Source: Sipunculus nudus
Taxonomy: Eukaryota; Annelida; Sipuncula; Golfingiida; Sipunculidae
Length of the DNA stretch: 64,000 nucleotides
Assembly (NCBI GenBank): GCA_026874595.1
Contig: CM049307.1
Location: 43,718,362 to 43,782,361, forward strand
Direction: 5' to 3'
Below are positions 49,857-63,139 of this stretch, piece by piece. How positions within the stretch are numbered: the stretch's first letter is position 1; every line of letters begins with the position of its first letter. Below the pieces are notes generated by a model that was not told the DNA's origin, searched no databases, and worked only from the letters and a program-made list of their open reading frames with translations. Position numbers and translations under genes: made by a program.

Positions 49857-52800
49857 ATGGGGACCTTTGATGCAATATCTAAGTATTCACAAGAACCGAC
49901 AGTGCTGGCGGCCATGACGGCTGTCGGTCTGACCGTCGTCTGGCTGGCCATGAGGAGCAGGAAGGACAAGCTGCCACCTGGACCTAGGGGATGGCCGCTT
50001 ATTGGGAACATACTTGGTCAGTGAAGTTATGCACCAGAAATAAATTAATAGGAGATAGGTCACCGTACATTTATCGTGGTGATTTTGGATCTTTCTTTTT
50101 GTGTTACTTTGTTTTAATTGTGTGATTGAGTGTAATACAGTATGAAGTGCGTTTTTACTTTCCCCTGTTAAGTTATTGAAATCAGGTTCATAAACCCAAA
50201 TTACGAGCTCACACCTCAGGCTGCCAAGACCAGATATAGTATGCATATTACCTCTAAAATATCATGGGCTCTTTCCTACCTTAAAGTAAAGCAATTTTAA
50301 ACTGGCATTATTGTAGTCGGCACTAATCCTGTCAAACAAATATGAACAAAAAATATATTCTGTAAATTGGAAAATTAATTAAACATTGCATACGTCTTTC
50401 ATAACGAAGGTAATACGGTTCTAACAGTAAAAATTGGTCCGGTTATACAAATACATTTAAAACTGCGTTTAGAAGGGTGATCCAACACATTAACAAAAAT
50501 ACACACCTCATCTAACACGAAAGTAAGGAATTAATCGAATTTATGAAAGTAACCTGACCAGAGAGGTCAAATCAGGACAGACTCACGGAAACATACGGAT
50601 GATCTCCGAAGGATAAGTTCAAAATTTAACAAATTCTTCATTATTTGAAGAACTGGTTGTCCACTTACTTGCACTGATGTCTCTGAATGTATTTTCGAAG
50701 TATTTTGTACATAGTTAAAAAAAGCGGTATATACAGCTTTTCTATACGTCCGACTGATACATCATATTACCGGTCTGATATATTAGAACATTGTTTGCAC
50801 TGCAATTTGCAGTAAGCAGACATTTACATCTCGAAAATTGTTGTGCATATGTATATTTAGTATATATTGTTGGAATGAACTATGGTAATTATTAGAAGAA
50901 TATTTTCCTGTTATTTCTAAAAAAACAGTATGTATGCTTATTGTTGACAGAATTTAACCAGAAAGGAAAGCTTGCCTTCCACACCTTGGCAGAAATGGGG
51001 AAGAAATATGGCGGCATATTCTCCGTCACCGTCGGTGAGTGTCCACATGTAGATCTGCTGGCATATGTAAACTAAAGAAAGGAGAGCTAACTGAATGTTA
51101 ATATTAATATCATATGCATGGGAAACTTATTCAACATGCTAAGGTATGTTAGGATATGATACAATAAAACATAAACATTTAATTCTTCATATATATGCTA
51201 ATCAATATTCTCATTCATTTGATGTTGCATCCTACAGGACAAGGGTGTATTAATTTAAATGTCATGTACGGTGAACAGTTGCTCCCCCTCCTTCCCTACT
51301 TCCTAATTTTCTGATTGACTAATTTAAGATTTGATTTTTTGCTCATTTCTGTTGCATATACAATACATATGAAGCAAATTAGGAGTGAGAAGATTAGAAA
51401 AACAGAAGTATAATGTATATCTGAATTGCGACATGACCAACCCTGAATAAAATATATAGCTTTTCACTGAAGTTGTTCCCTGGCAGGTTTCATTTGATCC
51501 AGGTGACGTTTTCATTAAAAAATATTTTCCTGGTCAAAGTGTTCTCTAGCACGGCTGTTTTTTTCTGTCCTGATGAGCTAAAGTTATTTACGTTTACAAT
51601 ATGTTGTACTACATATGGTTTTGTCACTTCAATTTGCGGTGGCTCAGGTATATCTTCTCATATTGCATGTTATTTTATTTATTTAGAACGCATGCCGCTA
51701 ATAAGTTTTTACAATACATTTGAACTAGAATGTCTTCTACGGGTACAAAATATGCACTCTCATAAAAATGGTTCTATTTTTACAGCGGATTTGACCATTA
51801 AGATCAAGGTAAAGGCCACCAGTTTTCGAACTCCGACGAACTTTTAGCAGAACGAACTGGTGTGTAAAAAAAACTTCAGTACTTCTAAAATTATTGGGGT
51901 CACAATTTTCCTAGAATTGCTCTTGATTTGAACTTGAAGATCAAGGTCAAGGAAACCAGTACCCATACTATTCTGAGAAACAGTCAGTGGAATCAACTTG
52001 TGTGTCGCAATACTTCAAAAGGTTTTGTGTTCACAAGACAACAACTATAATTCGGCTTATTTGACCTAGAAGGTCCTGGTCAAGGTCGCCGGTTTTCGAA
52101 TTCGTCCAAGAACTTCGTTGAAACAAGTCGTGTACCAAATTTGAGGACAAAATATGAAATACTTAGACGTTATGGGGTTCACAACCATTTTTCTATTTCG
52201 GCAGATTTGACATTGAAGATGAAGGTCAAAATCATCGGTTTTCCAATTCATCGGAGATTTTGTTTGAAACCATTTGTGTTTCAAATTCCGGGAAAAAATA
52301 AAATGCAGCCCTTCAAAAATTATCTCGCTTGTGGTTCGCTTGTGTTGAAATAAAATACTATACTCTTAAAGTACTGAACGTATGAGATATATTTATGAGG
52401 TATTGGATATTTTTATGCAGGACTAAGGAAAATGGTGGTACTTACCAAGAAAGAATATATATACGAAGCCCTGGTGAAGAAACAGAACGACTTTGCTGGC
52501 AGACCCTCTATCTACTCGGGTAAGTCATGTTTAAGGTAGTAAACCTACAACAACCCTATTTCTCAGTCCGCAAAAAGTTTTTATTAATTCACTTTGGGCT
52601 CCGTAAAGTTAACATTATTTTAAACCTGATACAGAATCTCTTTGATAATTTACAAAGTTTTTTAACGTTTCGTCGATGATTTTAGATTATAAACCCCCAA
52701 CTTTACCTTTTTAATCTATATGCATTCGATCTTTAAAAATACTAAATATAAAAATCTGATAGTAGAAATTATTTTATCGAAGATGATTTGTGAAATTTAT

Positions 52801-55800
52801 TCCCTCTGTTTACAGTGGACATTTTTACTGACAATGGCAAAGATATTGCGTTTGGAGATTTCAATGAAGTCTGGAGATTACAGAGAAAGCTGGTTCATGG
52901 AGCCATCAGGTAAACATTGATAATTATATTAATTAATTACCAATCTTTGAACTTACTCAATCGGTAAAGCCAATAAGACGTACCCTCAACACATGGCAAC
53001 ATCTAGGACCTGTTATACCATCTGGCGTCAAACTGATATATGATCATCACAGATGTTCTGACTCTGTTCAGTCTATCGGGGCATTGAATTGCGTTTTAAT
53101 TTCCATTAATAATTCGCATATATCTACTTTAGACCTGTCAGGGACAACCTTTCCTCTTAAATGTACGCTGCGGCTAGGTCTTCCATCTCTTGCTGTCCCC
53201 TCCTTTGTCGCCTTTAAGGCTCTATACGTTATTACTCTGATATTAAGTCATATAATTTGAAAGACCTTGGTTTCTTCTTATTGTATACATTTTGTATTTT
53301 GTTTTCTTATGCATAAGATTGCTGTTGGGTAAAAGAGCGGATATAAATTTCGTTCAGGTACATTGTATTTAACGAAAGGCCCTTACTCCCCTCTCCCAAA
53401 GAAAAATTGTAAAGTGTAAATCTGCTTCTCTCGTATAACTGAAAGATTGAAGTCTCACCATTCGAGTAATCTTTCGTAATGTTTCACTCTCTCTTCATAA
53501 AGTTTTTTTTTATAAATATTTATATTTTAATTCTAATGTTACAGGAAATTCTTAAAGGGAGAGCAACTAGAGAAGCGTATAAAACAGAGTATGGACAGTT
53601 TTACCGAGTTGTTAAAGAAAGAGAAAGATCCAATTGATCCACTGGGTCACATCAGTTTGCTGATCTACAACATTATTTCTAATAAACTGTTCGGTAAACA
53701 GTGAGTATGCCATTCAGATATTGAATATGGAATGTTAAATAATGCAGAATAAGGATATTCAATTAATTTGAACATTTAACTTCAAAGCAAAGTATAATAA
53801 TAAATATCCTTTTTTTGTGGAGTGCAAAATGTTAGCATAATGTGAATTATAAATTGAATTATGAATGGGTCAAATGAGTGAATATTCAAGAAGAAAATAC
53901 AATAATATAAAAATAAAGGTACTTAAAAAATTTGGAGTACTAAATCTTAGGAATTCTTTCACCATAGCTTTGCTTGCAATGAAACTAAGAAATCATTCTC
54001 ATAAGATGCCTATCATTTTCAGATGGGCATTTGATGATCCTGAATTTACACAACTTAAAGGTGAGATAGAGGATATTAACGAGAAATTTGGCTCAGGTCT
54101 TCCGGGAGACTTTGTTCCGTTTCTCAAGTATATACCCACTCAAAAGGAAAAGGATATTCGCGCGTTCATGGACAGATTCTACATTTTCCTGAGAGGTCTG
54201 TACAATGAACATCAAGCAACCTATGACCCAGGTACGTTTATTTTATAATTTTTATTTTTGCAGTCTTAATCAATATGAACTTAATCTGATCATCGCTTCG
54301 AAAAGGCGGCGGCCGAATGAAATGCAATAATAACATGGCATGTTTCATGCGATTTTCTGTATTATTTTTCTCAGCTTGTGAATTTATCTCCAGAAGATGA
54401 CCTCAGCCATTAAAGTGCTCAGTCTTTAAATATGTTTGTCCCGTTTGTTTCTATTGAAGAATTATATAAGGCTTTTGAAGAGATTACCACTGTGCCAAAA
54501 CTAAGATTACAAATTCTGAACTTTATTCGAACACATAACGCGTGTAGAATCACCTACCTTACTACTATCAAGTTTCTCCTCGACTTCTGCATGTAGTTTA
54601 TGGCTAGAGCAAAGGACTCAAATCTTTAAATAAGTTAATGCTTACATCTTTTATTTATAAAACAGGGGTTTGGAATATACCAAGTGTAATCATGATACAA
54701 TGTTGGCCAGCTCGTTTGAATCTTAACAATAAAATCTACCTCAGTTATATTCTCTTCTTCCTTTACCGCTCTTTAAAGAAAAGAAAAAAAAACCAGATAA
54801 TAAGGCAGATAGGTTGAACATAGGGGGACATACACTGTCAGAAAATGTTGTTGGATTTAGTGAGGTAACTCTGTGAATGTGATACGATCGCATCGTCCTT
54901 TCAAATCCTGGAAATGTTACGAAACAAAAACGTTAATTCTGTGAAATTTAAGAACTGGAAGACAGGTTTATCTGATAGTTTGCCTCAATAGGATTAATAT
55001 AAATGGAGCTTATAATAAACAAAAAGCAGTCATTTTGCTGTGACTTCGTAACTATAGTGTTTTATTCTGTGGATTTTTAGCTTTGTCAGAAAGTGCAACA
55101 CCTGAACAATATAGATTTGCCATTTCTCAATTACATGTTTATTCTCTTCTTTCATACAGACAATGAGAGTGATATAATGTACCACCTTATCGGGATGAAG
55201 AAGGAGGCTGAAAGGGAAGGAGAAACCACATTGTCACAGTTCACTGAAGAACATTGGTTCCAAGTTTTTAATGACTTCTTCTTTGGTGAGTCTTACCTCA
55301 TACCTTAGCATATTTTAGCATTCCTATCGCCACCAATGATGTCCGTCCAAGATACTCTTTATACGGAGAAACGTATTCTGTGATTATTTGTGCACAGTTC
55401 GCATGGCTATATGGACAGAGAGACTTAGTGGACACTATGCAGTGCCTTGGTGGGTGAATGCACCATGATGCAAAAACTCCTTTGCTTATGGTGAGCATTA
55501 TTTATTGAGCATTATTCAATTCCGTCATTTTTACTTCACTCTTGTGTTGTCAATACAAATATTCTTAGTGGAGCATTGGGTCTTTGGGGCTTTGGTAATT
55601 TTTTTTTAGATCTATTATCCTGCTACAGACCTAACTTATTAATCATAGTCTACCCGTCGTCGATATCTATGTTACTCTATGACTATGTAATAGAACATGC
55701 TCATAGTTTGGCACGGCTACTGACGACCTCTTTTGAGTTCACCTTTTTTGACTGCTTGTCTACAGCTGGAACAGATACAACACGTTACACGCTTCACTGG

Positions 55801-58098
55801 GCGGTTGCCTATCTCGCAGCTAACCCTGAGGCCCAGAAGATAGCACGGGAGGAAGTGGACAGAATATCAGGTAACCTAATATTTCCTACTTGAATAGTGG
55901 TATATACGATACTTACAACACCAGTTAACTGTGTAACTGTATAAAGGAAAAATGCAAGCCATCACTGGTGTAAATCTTTGAAATACGTATCTGTGACTCA
56001 CAAAATCCATTTTCTGTTTAGTCCTATCGTAGTAATATATGTCCTCACTCCACCAAATCACAGAAATCCAACTAAGTGTCCATACCTGTCACTAATCCTC
56101 TATATGTCGTATATAAATCTCTTTTTTTTTCACATATTATTTAATACCAAGTGCAATGGCCATATCTAGTCAGCATATCCTGTTATGCTTTCAGGAACTT
56201 TACTTTTTTCTTTAACATAAAAAATATATACCTATTATAATCCACTTAAAATCAATCGTCACACATTCTTAACCTCAGGTATGTGTTATAATAGAATAAA
56301 GTTAACATGAATTTGTTGCTTTGTTGTATAGATCCTACAGTTCCCGTTACTTTAGAGATGAGGTCTAGGTTGCCGTATATTGAAGCAGTGTATCACGAGG
56401 TGCTACGTTTGTCCCCTCTTCTCCCTCTGAGTCTCCAGCATAAGACTACCTGTGACACGTCGATAGGTAAGTATAATTTACCTTTATAGCAGTCTATAAT
56501 GTTTAAGCATGTTTTAGTGAGTTTTTATTAGTTTTAGTAGCACCTGAATTGTTTGTATCCTATCTCCTTGAAATGATAAAACCGAGAAGAAACTTTTTGG
56601 TAAAACTTGCATATATTAAATACACGCTGCATTTTAGTTCAAGAGGTACAGAATTCAGTTTTACTGATCTAAATCTGATATAAAACCACAAAAAAAAACA
56701 TTATAATGTATGGTCAAAAAATTGGTATGGTTCTTAGGCACCGCCCGCGTCAATTTTAAAACCCCATATCAATTTTTTTTGTTATTTTCATCTTTCATGA
56801 AGATAAAAAAATACAATACTGATAAGATTTCCTTTTTATGTAGTGCTTTTGACTGTTTAGTAAAACAATTTTGTTATTTTCATGCTTTTTCCTGATCATA
56901 TGACATTTTAATCGAAACATACAAAAAAGGTAAAATAAAATATCGCCCGCACGCACTGTTTTCTGAAAAAAGTGCCTGAGAACCATACCTTTTTTTTTGG
57001 CTTAACCCTTCCGGATATGGATTAACTAATTTTCTAAAGCACTCGTGGCTTTATATTTAAATCGGAAACGGAAAAGAAGTTAGGGCGAATATAACGCAAA
57101 ACAAACAAAGAAAACTGATTTTACTCATTGGTGTCAACATTGGGTATATTACTCTGTAACTTATGCGAAAATATAAGGTTTCAATTTTTAAGCATACTCT
57201 TGAAATCCTTCCAAATGTGACAATACATTACTGTACCTGTATACTTCTCATTCAAATATGCGCAGAAGATAACTAAAGCTTTAAAGTTCGGTTATGTTTA
57301 GTGTTCAGGGCTACTGGATAAATGTTCCACTTTGAATATATTTTGAAATACCATGATTCTTTTAAACAAATTTCAATTTAATATTTCACAGATTAATGGA
57401 ACCCGGAATACCTGGTTTTATACACAGTACAGGGTGTTAGAGGAGCTGTTTAAAAAAATTTTAAAAGAATTGTGACTGGTTCAAACTGTTCAGTCTATGA
57501 TAAAAAAAATTCTTTATTGGCTTTAGGCTTACATATTCTCAAACATCTATATATTTATACAAATATATTTGTACATATGTTTTGCGCGTATAACTTTTGT
57601 ATGCTTCAACACAGAGGGACCAAAATAACATTAGAATTGTTCATTTCTAACGATATCAGTTTCTGTTACATTGTATAAAGCATTGTAATGACACAAATAA
57701 CAGCAAGCTACGTGTTCATTTTCCACATTTACTTACATTGTATCGTAACAGATGGACATGAGATACCAAAAGATACCATGGTTATCGTGAATCTGTGGGC
57801 AATGCAGAACGACCCAGAAGAATGGGAGGATGCCACGGCGTTCAAGCCAGAGCGTTTCTTGGATGAAAACGGCAAAATGATCCCCAAGCCATCCAACTAC
57901 ATGCCTTTCTCTGCTGGCCGTAGGGTGTGTTTGGGAGAGGTGCTGGCCAAGGCGGAGCTCCACTACATATTGGCTCTCCTCCTACAGCGGTTTACAATTG
58001 AGGTTCCCGAAGGAGAGAAAGTCGTACCAGAATTTATTGCAAATGACTTTCAGTCCATGTGTAAACCCTATAAGATTCTGTTCAAACCACGTTTCTGA
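49857..58098 (+). CDS. Cytochrome P450, clan 2 type, complete (10 exons, 504 aa)
   Basis: Microsomal heme monooxygenase. Coding exons: 49857-50016, 50951-51034, 52421-52519, 52816-52909, 53545-53700, 54023-54231, 55160-55285, 55766-55870, 56332-56466 and 57752-58098. All have GT-AG borders; they total 1,515 nt, and the stop is TGA. The N-terminus has a hydrophobic anchor (residues ~13-33) and a basic stop-transfer, then PPGP. Helix C WRLQR is at 52872-52886, NDFAGRP is in exon 3, the helix I AGTDTT spans 55285/55766, the K-helix EVLR is at 56397-56408, PERF is at 57847-57858, and the heme loop FSAGRRVCLGE has its Cys at 57928-57930. The ATG at 49857 is the first that gives a standard anchor length. 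The layout fits clan 2 (CYP1/2/17-like), and pipelines may call it a steroid 17-alpha-hydroxylase-like protein. The substrate is unknown. Confidence 0.95.
51780..52250. repeat. Decayed ~140-bp tandem monomers in P450 intron 2
   Basis: 'gatttgac.ttgaagatcaaggtcaa' followed by 'accggttttcgaattc' recurs near 51785, 51925, 52058 and 52203. Short frames across it are not coding. Confidence 0.6.
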
Positions 58099-58185
58099 AA
58101 CTATTTTGTATGCCAAAATATACCATATAATAATACATGTATAAGAATTCCCATGCACGTTTTATTGCAGGTAAAATTTATGTCA

Positions 58186-58191
<6 letters not shown>

Positions 58192-58216
<25 letters not shown>
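58192..58216. repeat. (TA)n microsatellite
   Basis: Short TA run about 100 bp after the P450 stop codon. Confidence 0.9.
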
Positions 58217-58217
<1 letters not shown>

Positions 58218-58676
58218 CTTTTGTGATCTGTGTTACAAATATTGACAGTTGTGATATTTTGTCCATTCAACTGTTGCCAAAACGTAAAAAAACACGATCT
58301 TTTGAGTTGATCAAACCAACCACGAGGATTTGCACATAGTGTCTCTAGCCATGTGCATTATATGGTTTATATTACTTGACAGAGTACCCTTTGGTGTTTA
58401 CGTATGAAGGGCCAGCTAGATTATTAAATTTACTCCTGTAGCTGTATTCATATTGAAATTGTTCGGATTATACAAATTATATAACAAGCATCATGTATAG
58501 TTTTTGCAATTTTTTTGCCCATACACAGATCTGAAAATGATGATTTTTCCTGCAAATGGATTTTATACCGATTTTCCTTCATTGTCATTACATATTTATC
58601 CCGAATAAGACTTAGTTACATAAAGTGATAGAGAAGTCTATCCCCTTTCGTTTTCGAAAGCATATATATATTTTAA

Positions 58677-58700
58677 AATAAAACATTAATTAACAATAAA
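58677..58700 (+). promoter_or_regulatory. Candidate poly(A) signals for the P450 gene
   Basis: Two AATAAA hexamers at 58677-58682 and 58695-58700, about 580 nt after the stop. Motif only. Confidence 0.35.
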
Positions 58701-59423
58701 TAACACTGGAAGCTGTTTATAAATATGATATATGATTTTTTTTATGTTATCATACACAAACTATTCGCGGTTGAGTAGTGGAGCCCGCAGTCCTTCTTAA
58801 TCACACTTAAGTAAGTTCCAGTCAAAGTTTTTTTTTCTGCATTTTCAATTATTTCTGTCTGTATAAAACTTATATATTACCTTATGTATGTTACTGTAAT
58901 GAAACTCTATGAATATTACACAAATTAGTTTCTAACCTGAATTACATTCTCAGCCAAGTTCCCGCATAATTAACGAGGTCAGAAGTCAAAATATAAGCGA
59001 CGGGTGTCTTGTGCACCATTTGCGGTGCTCTTGTTACCAAAGGTTACAGGGTCCATGCGGGGATAAGCATTTAATATGGCTTTGCTATTTTTTGTGAATA
59101 ACCATGCAGATAAGGTTTATCTTTCTGACGGTCATGTACTATTTATATACTATTTACATTTTGAAATTTTGCCTTATTCTGTTTAGTAGCTACTTCTCTC
59201 AAAGGTAATTATAAACAAAGGTGTATGTATGTTTATACCATGTCATTGTTAGAATATATTGTTGAAAAAATATTTTTGTTTTATATGTTGCGTAAAAGGG
59301 GGTGTGTGCTTGTGTGTGTGTGCAAAATGCATGTATAGCTGGTCAAACAAACTTTGGTATATCTTTGAATTTATGTTCATATTTTCTGGCCGAACAGTCA
59401 ATGAGATATAATTTATCTGAACG

Positions 59424-59425
<2 letters not shown>

Positions 59426-59479
<54 letters not shown>
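59426..59479. repeat. (TA)n microsatellite
   Basis: About 54 bp of pure TA. Open frames on both strands through it are artefacts. Confidence 0.95.
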
Positions 59480-59481
<2 letters not shown>

Positions 59482-59689
59482 AAATGTTTTGACGAGGGGG
59501 CCTCAGATACACTGTAGACACATGCTTGGCCTCCACAGGCACCTGGCATGCACTGCACAAACATAACCCCGGCAAACCATCTTTTGTTCCTGTGATGAAT
59601 CCGCTGTACTGCATGTGAATCCCTGTACCTAAATAAGCAGATCTATAGGTTTTTCGGCTGGACAGCTTCGTTTTCCCATGGAAAATTCA

Positions 59690-60260
59690 AGTTCTGTTAA
59701 GGTCTATAATTGCAATGATGATAACACAATAATTAGCGATATCTGAATTTCGCATATCAACACCACACCCACAAGCTACATTTAACAGTTGCATGCGAAT
59801 ATCAAGTATCACACAAATCAGTGACATTCGATATTCCCCTGCTGAATTCGAGAACACAAATCGTCGATTTTTTATTATATTATATCATATGCGAATATCC
59901 TTGTTGACCAGGAGTCGGACTGGCTGAGTGCCGATATTGTAACTCGATATTTCAACTATGATTTATGTGATATTCGATATTCGCATGCGAATGTCGCTTG
60001 TCTACGTGATATTGGCACGCGAATATCTAAGGCCAAGGCCCTTCATTGCCGGGATATGCATGAACTATACGAGGTGGCTATATGTTGACCAGATGTCGGA
60101 CTGGCAGAGCGCCGATATAGTTTTCCCGAATTTCGCAGTCGAATAACGAATGTCGTTGGTTTGTGTGATATTTGATATTCGAATGTCGTTAATTTATTTA
60201 CTTTTTTGTGACATTTGCATGCGAATATCGAAAATCTAATATCGGTCTAAATTCAGTCCT
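59690..60260. repeat. Satellite-like repeat rich in GATATTCG/CGAATATC palindromes
   Basis: Two ~181-bp units share 'gttgaccag..gtcggactggc.gag.gccgatat' at 59902 and 60083. Each is followed by 'gtgatatt.gatattcg' and palindromic variants of GATATTCGCATGCGAATATC (best copy 59975-59996). Half-sites (gcgaatatc, gcatgcgaata) are scattered through the block. Confidence 0.65.
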
Positions 60261-60552
60261 GTGTCATGAGGTTAGTCGTGCATGTAACATCATGACCAGG
60301 TAAATTTGTACCTGATCATGACCATTAGTTAATTCATGCACAAACTATTTCATATATTAAATAGCATACATGGATTTCATTCGTACAACAATTTATTTGA
60401 TATATAGATTAAAAACATTTCTGCTTTTTTTAAATTTTAATTGGCAAATTAATAGGCCCTTTCTTCTGTGTACATGCTTCTCTATACTGAAATATAAAAT
60501 CGGAAAAAACTCAGAATTATTATATACTAGTATACCCAGAGCTACATGCAGG

Positions 60553-60553
<1 letters not shown>

Positions 60554-60623
<70 letters not shown>
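60554..60623. repeat. (TA)n microsatellite
   Basis: About 70 bp of TA, the longest pure TA tract in the window. Confidence 0.95.
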
Positions 60624-60626
<3 letters not shown>

Positions 60627-60659
60627 GTACTTGTATATAGGACAGTACTGCAGGGCTCA

Positions 60660-61400
60660 TCACATTTCACACCATATAAATATTTGACAAAGTTATGGTC
60701 GCCAGTTTAACCCTTTTTAGTGATAATTGCTAAATGTTAATGTATACTTAGCTGAAATGGGAAGGTAAGGGGATTCGATGTAATTCTATGCTTAGGTAAA
60801 CATGGCTTCAATTACATTAACAGAAATTATGAATTTCGAAATTTAAAATTTATTGTACTATGAGACTGGCAGTAGTAAATATGTTTTGAATGTTTATGTT
60901 TGAGCATGTTTGAATTCCCATATTAACTGTAAAATGTTTAGTATAATACATTTTAATAGTATACTGGTACAAACAAAATGTGTTAGTTTTGCAATATCTT
61001 ATAAGAAATGAAGGGAAAATGTGAAGGTCTCGTCGACTTGGCTGAAGTTGCCAGTATAGAGGTGCGGGCCGGACCACCCCGGTCCGGTCTTTCACATATA
61101 AGCGTTCTGGTCCTGGTCCGGTCAGGCTGTATATAGACGTAGGTGCGCGGTCAGGGAATATACTGTGGTTGGCTTGTTATTCGCGGTGGTTTAATATTTG
61201 CGATTTTCGCGGTATTGGAAAAACCGCGAAATTGAAACCACGCAGATATGAAACCTTGCTGTCATTGGGAAATCGTCTCTGTTATTGCCACCAGGTAACG
61301 AAAGTGGGCGTTAGTGGAAAATAAATATAATCCAAATAACGATCATGTTGATCACAGTGTGCGACGTGTCCACAGTCAAGTTTTATATTAAAATGCTTGG
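60660..61400. other. No gene seen
   Basis: Contains 'aatatactgtggttggctt' and reverse-complementary 'aagccaaccacagtatat' near 62051, with 'gcgaaa' segments beside each, suggesting the inverted ends of a larger element spanning about 61,150-62,070. Confidence 0.35.
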
Positions 61401-61410
61401 TTCTTAACCT

Positions 61411-61590
61411 ACAGTTCTGGTCCGAAGTTGAAGACAGACTTTTCGATCGCAAGCCGTTTGTCTTGGTCAAACTGCTTGTACTCTCCCCGCTTACGCTTTG
61501 TCGGCTGTCGGTAGATCTGATCATTCGCCGCTTGGAAGTACTCTGCTCTTTCTTCACATTCACACTCACGGGTTCTGGCAGACCTTTCAG
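61411..61590 (-). pseudogene. Possible relic of a transposon-encoded protein
   Basis: One minus-strand frame reads KRKRGEYKQFDQDKRLAIEK near its middle and stops at about 61411. Basic K/R-rich 'RG.YK.Y...DR..I.KYA' N-termini are common in molluscan transposon-like proteins. It is enclosed by the inverted 'actgtggttggctt' copies near 61,160 and 62,060. Similarity is by eye only. Confidence 0.3.
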
Positions 61591-62170
61591 GTCAGCGCGG
61601 CCGCTTCAGGGACGGCAACTTCAACAACCAACTTGTTATATCCATTGAACGATATTTCGATAACGTAATCCGAACTTAATATGATCAAGGTAGAGAAAAG
61701 GGGCCTAATTATAGTGAAATGTAATGGCCATTGTGAAACCAATGGCCCCTTGAAGTGACTTCGCCAGGTTCCTGCAGTGACGGTTATTGTTATTTGAGCA
61801 AAACATGAGCATCATTTTGTACTCATCGCGGGAAAGGCCCTGTGGTAATTAACTCTGACCGGAGCGGGGAAACACCCGTTAATTAGTTTACCAAAATATT
61901 CATGGGCCGTGAGCATGGTTAATGGGAGATACAATCAGGATACCTATCTTGGTGTTTTATTAAAAATATAAATATATGCCTTATCGCGAAAATGGAACCC
62001 CGTGAAACTATGAAAAGTTGCTTGAGCGCGAAAATTGAGCCCCGTAAATATAAAGCCAACCACAGTATATGAAAGGGCAGCCCCTTGCTGCTGTGGCTTA
62101 AACACTGTAGACACAGACTGAAGTACTTTCGTTTGGTTTTATTCAATGAATTTAGCGCAGTATGTATGAA

Positions 62171-62242
62171 TCCGTGTTAGTATAGTGGTGAGTATCCCCG
62201 CCTGTCACGCGGGAGACCGGGGTTCGATTCCCCGACACGGAG
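62171..62242 (+). tRNA. tRNA-Asp (GTC)
   Basis: A 72-nt cloverleaf. Acceptor stem TCCGTGT/ACACGGA (62171-62177 with 62235-62241), D-arm TAGTATAGTGGTGAGTA, anticodon stem CCCGC/GCGGG around loop CTGTCAC with anticodon GTC at 62204-62206, and T-arm with GGTTCGATTCC. There is no intron. A T4 at 62248-62251 can end RNA polymerase III transcription. A-box and B-box are intact, so it is likely functional. CCA is not encoded, as expected in eukaryotes. Confidence 0.97.
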
Positions 62243-62251
62243 GCACATTTT

Positions 62252-62898
62252 GCTTTTGCTCTTATTTCTAAGAGAATTGCCTACGAAATAAGTTGTAATC
62301 AAAAATATTCTCGACCATTCTGTGCATATTTTCAGCTGATTGATGTTGATTCAGAAACTTGACCATGCACAATAATCTAGAATGTGAAATAAAAAAAAAA
62401 AAAGATTCACCTGGAAAATAAAAACAGCGCCACCTGTCGATTCTATTTATAACTACCACATGTCTTAGAGCACTAATTCCCCACTACTCCACAATGTCCT
62501 TCGTTTAATATTAGCTAATAAACCCAGTAACCGAGCTTTTTATTGGCGTTAGTGTTTGTATTAAATTAGATGAGGAATGTTTGCTCAATTTTTTTTATTC
62601 CAAAAGTTGAAATAAAAAAATAGATTTCCAGTGGGATACTAGCTGTCTCAATAAGGTTTACATAATTTATTTAAATTGGCGCTGTGTTCGTGACAAGAAA
62701 TCGAACAGCTTACATCGGTATGTTTACCTGGTCAGTGATGATGTTTACATTTCCGAACCGGTATGGGACGCGGGGGCATTCAGATTTTCGAAGATCTTTG
62801 ACAGGTTATATATATTATTGTTAGGTATAATTAGGCAAGGAAGCTGTTCTAATTAAGAAGGCGGAAATGTAGGGCCTATATACATATCTCGCCAGTAG
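62252..62898. other. No gene seen
   Basis: AT-rich sequence without recognised exons. Confidence 0.5.
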
Positions 62899-63139
62899 CT
62901 GATGCGGATCCAAGAGCGGAGGGGCGGGGGGGGGGGGGGGGGGACTGGGGGTCCGGACCCCCCCCCCCTTTATTTTAGCAGCCGTAACCTTTTTAAAGGG
63001 TTTCAGACCGTTTTCTTGTGGCCTGCCCCCCCCCCCCCCCGCCTTCCCGGACCTTATAGGACCATTTTTTACGGTTTTGTCTCTAGCCGTCGTTCCTGAG
63101 TTGGACCTCTCCTTTTCCTAAAAATTGGATCCGCCTTGA
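62899..63139. mobile_element. MITE-like element with G/C runs, copy 2
   Basis: It starts 'gatgcggatccaag' and ends 'ttggatccgcctt', inverted ends like the copy at 27,960. The interior has a ~19-G run and two C-runs of 13-16. The poly-Gly/Pro frame across it is an artefact. Confidence 0.5.

Noticed and set aside
59249-59614. Overlapping frames on both strands
   Set aside because: They are created by the (TA)n tract at 59426-59479.
60370-60687. 105-codon frame
   Set aside because: Most of it is the (TA)n tract at 60554-60623.
62902-63099. Frame rich in Gly and Pro
   Set aside because: It is generated by the poly-G and poly-C runs of a MITE-like repeat.
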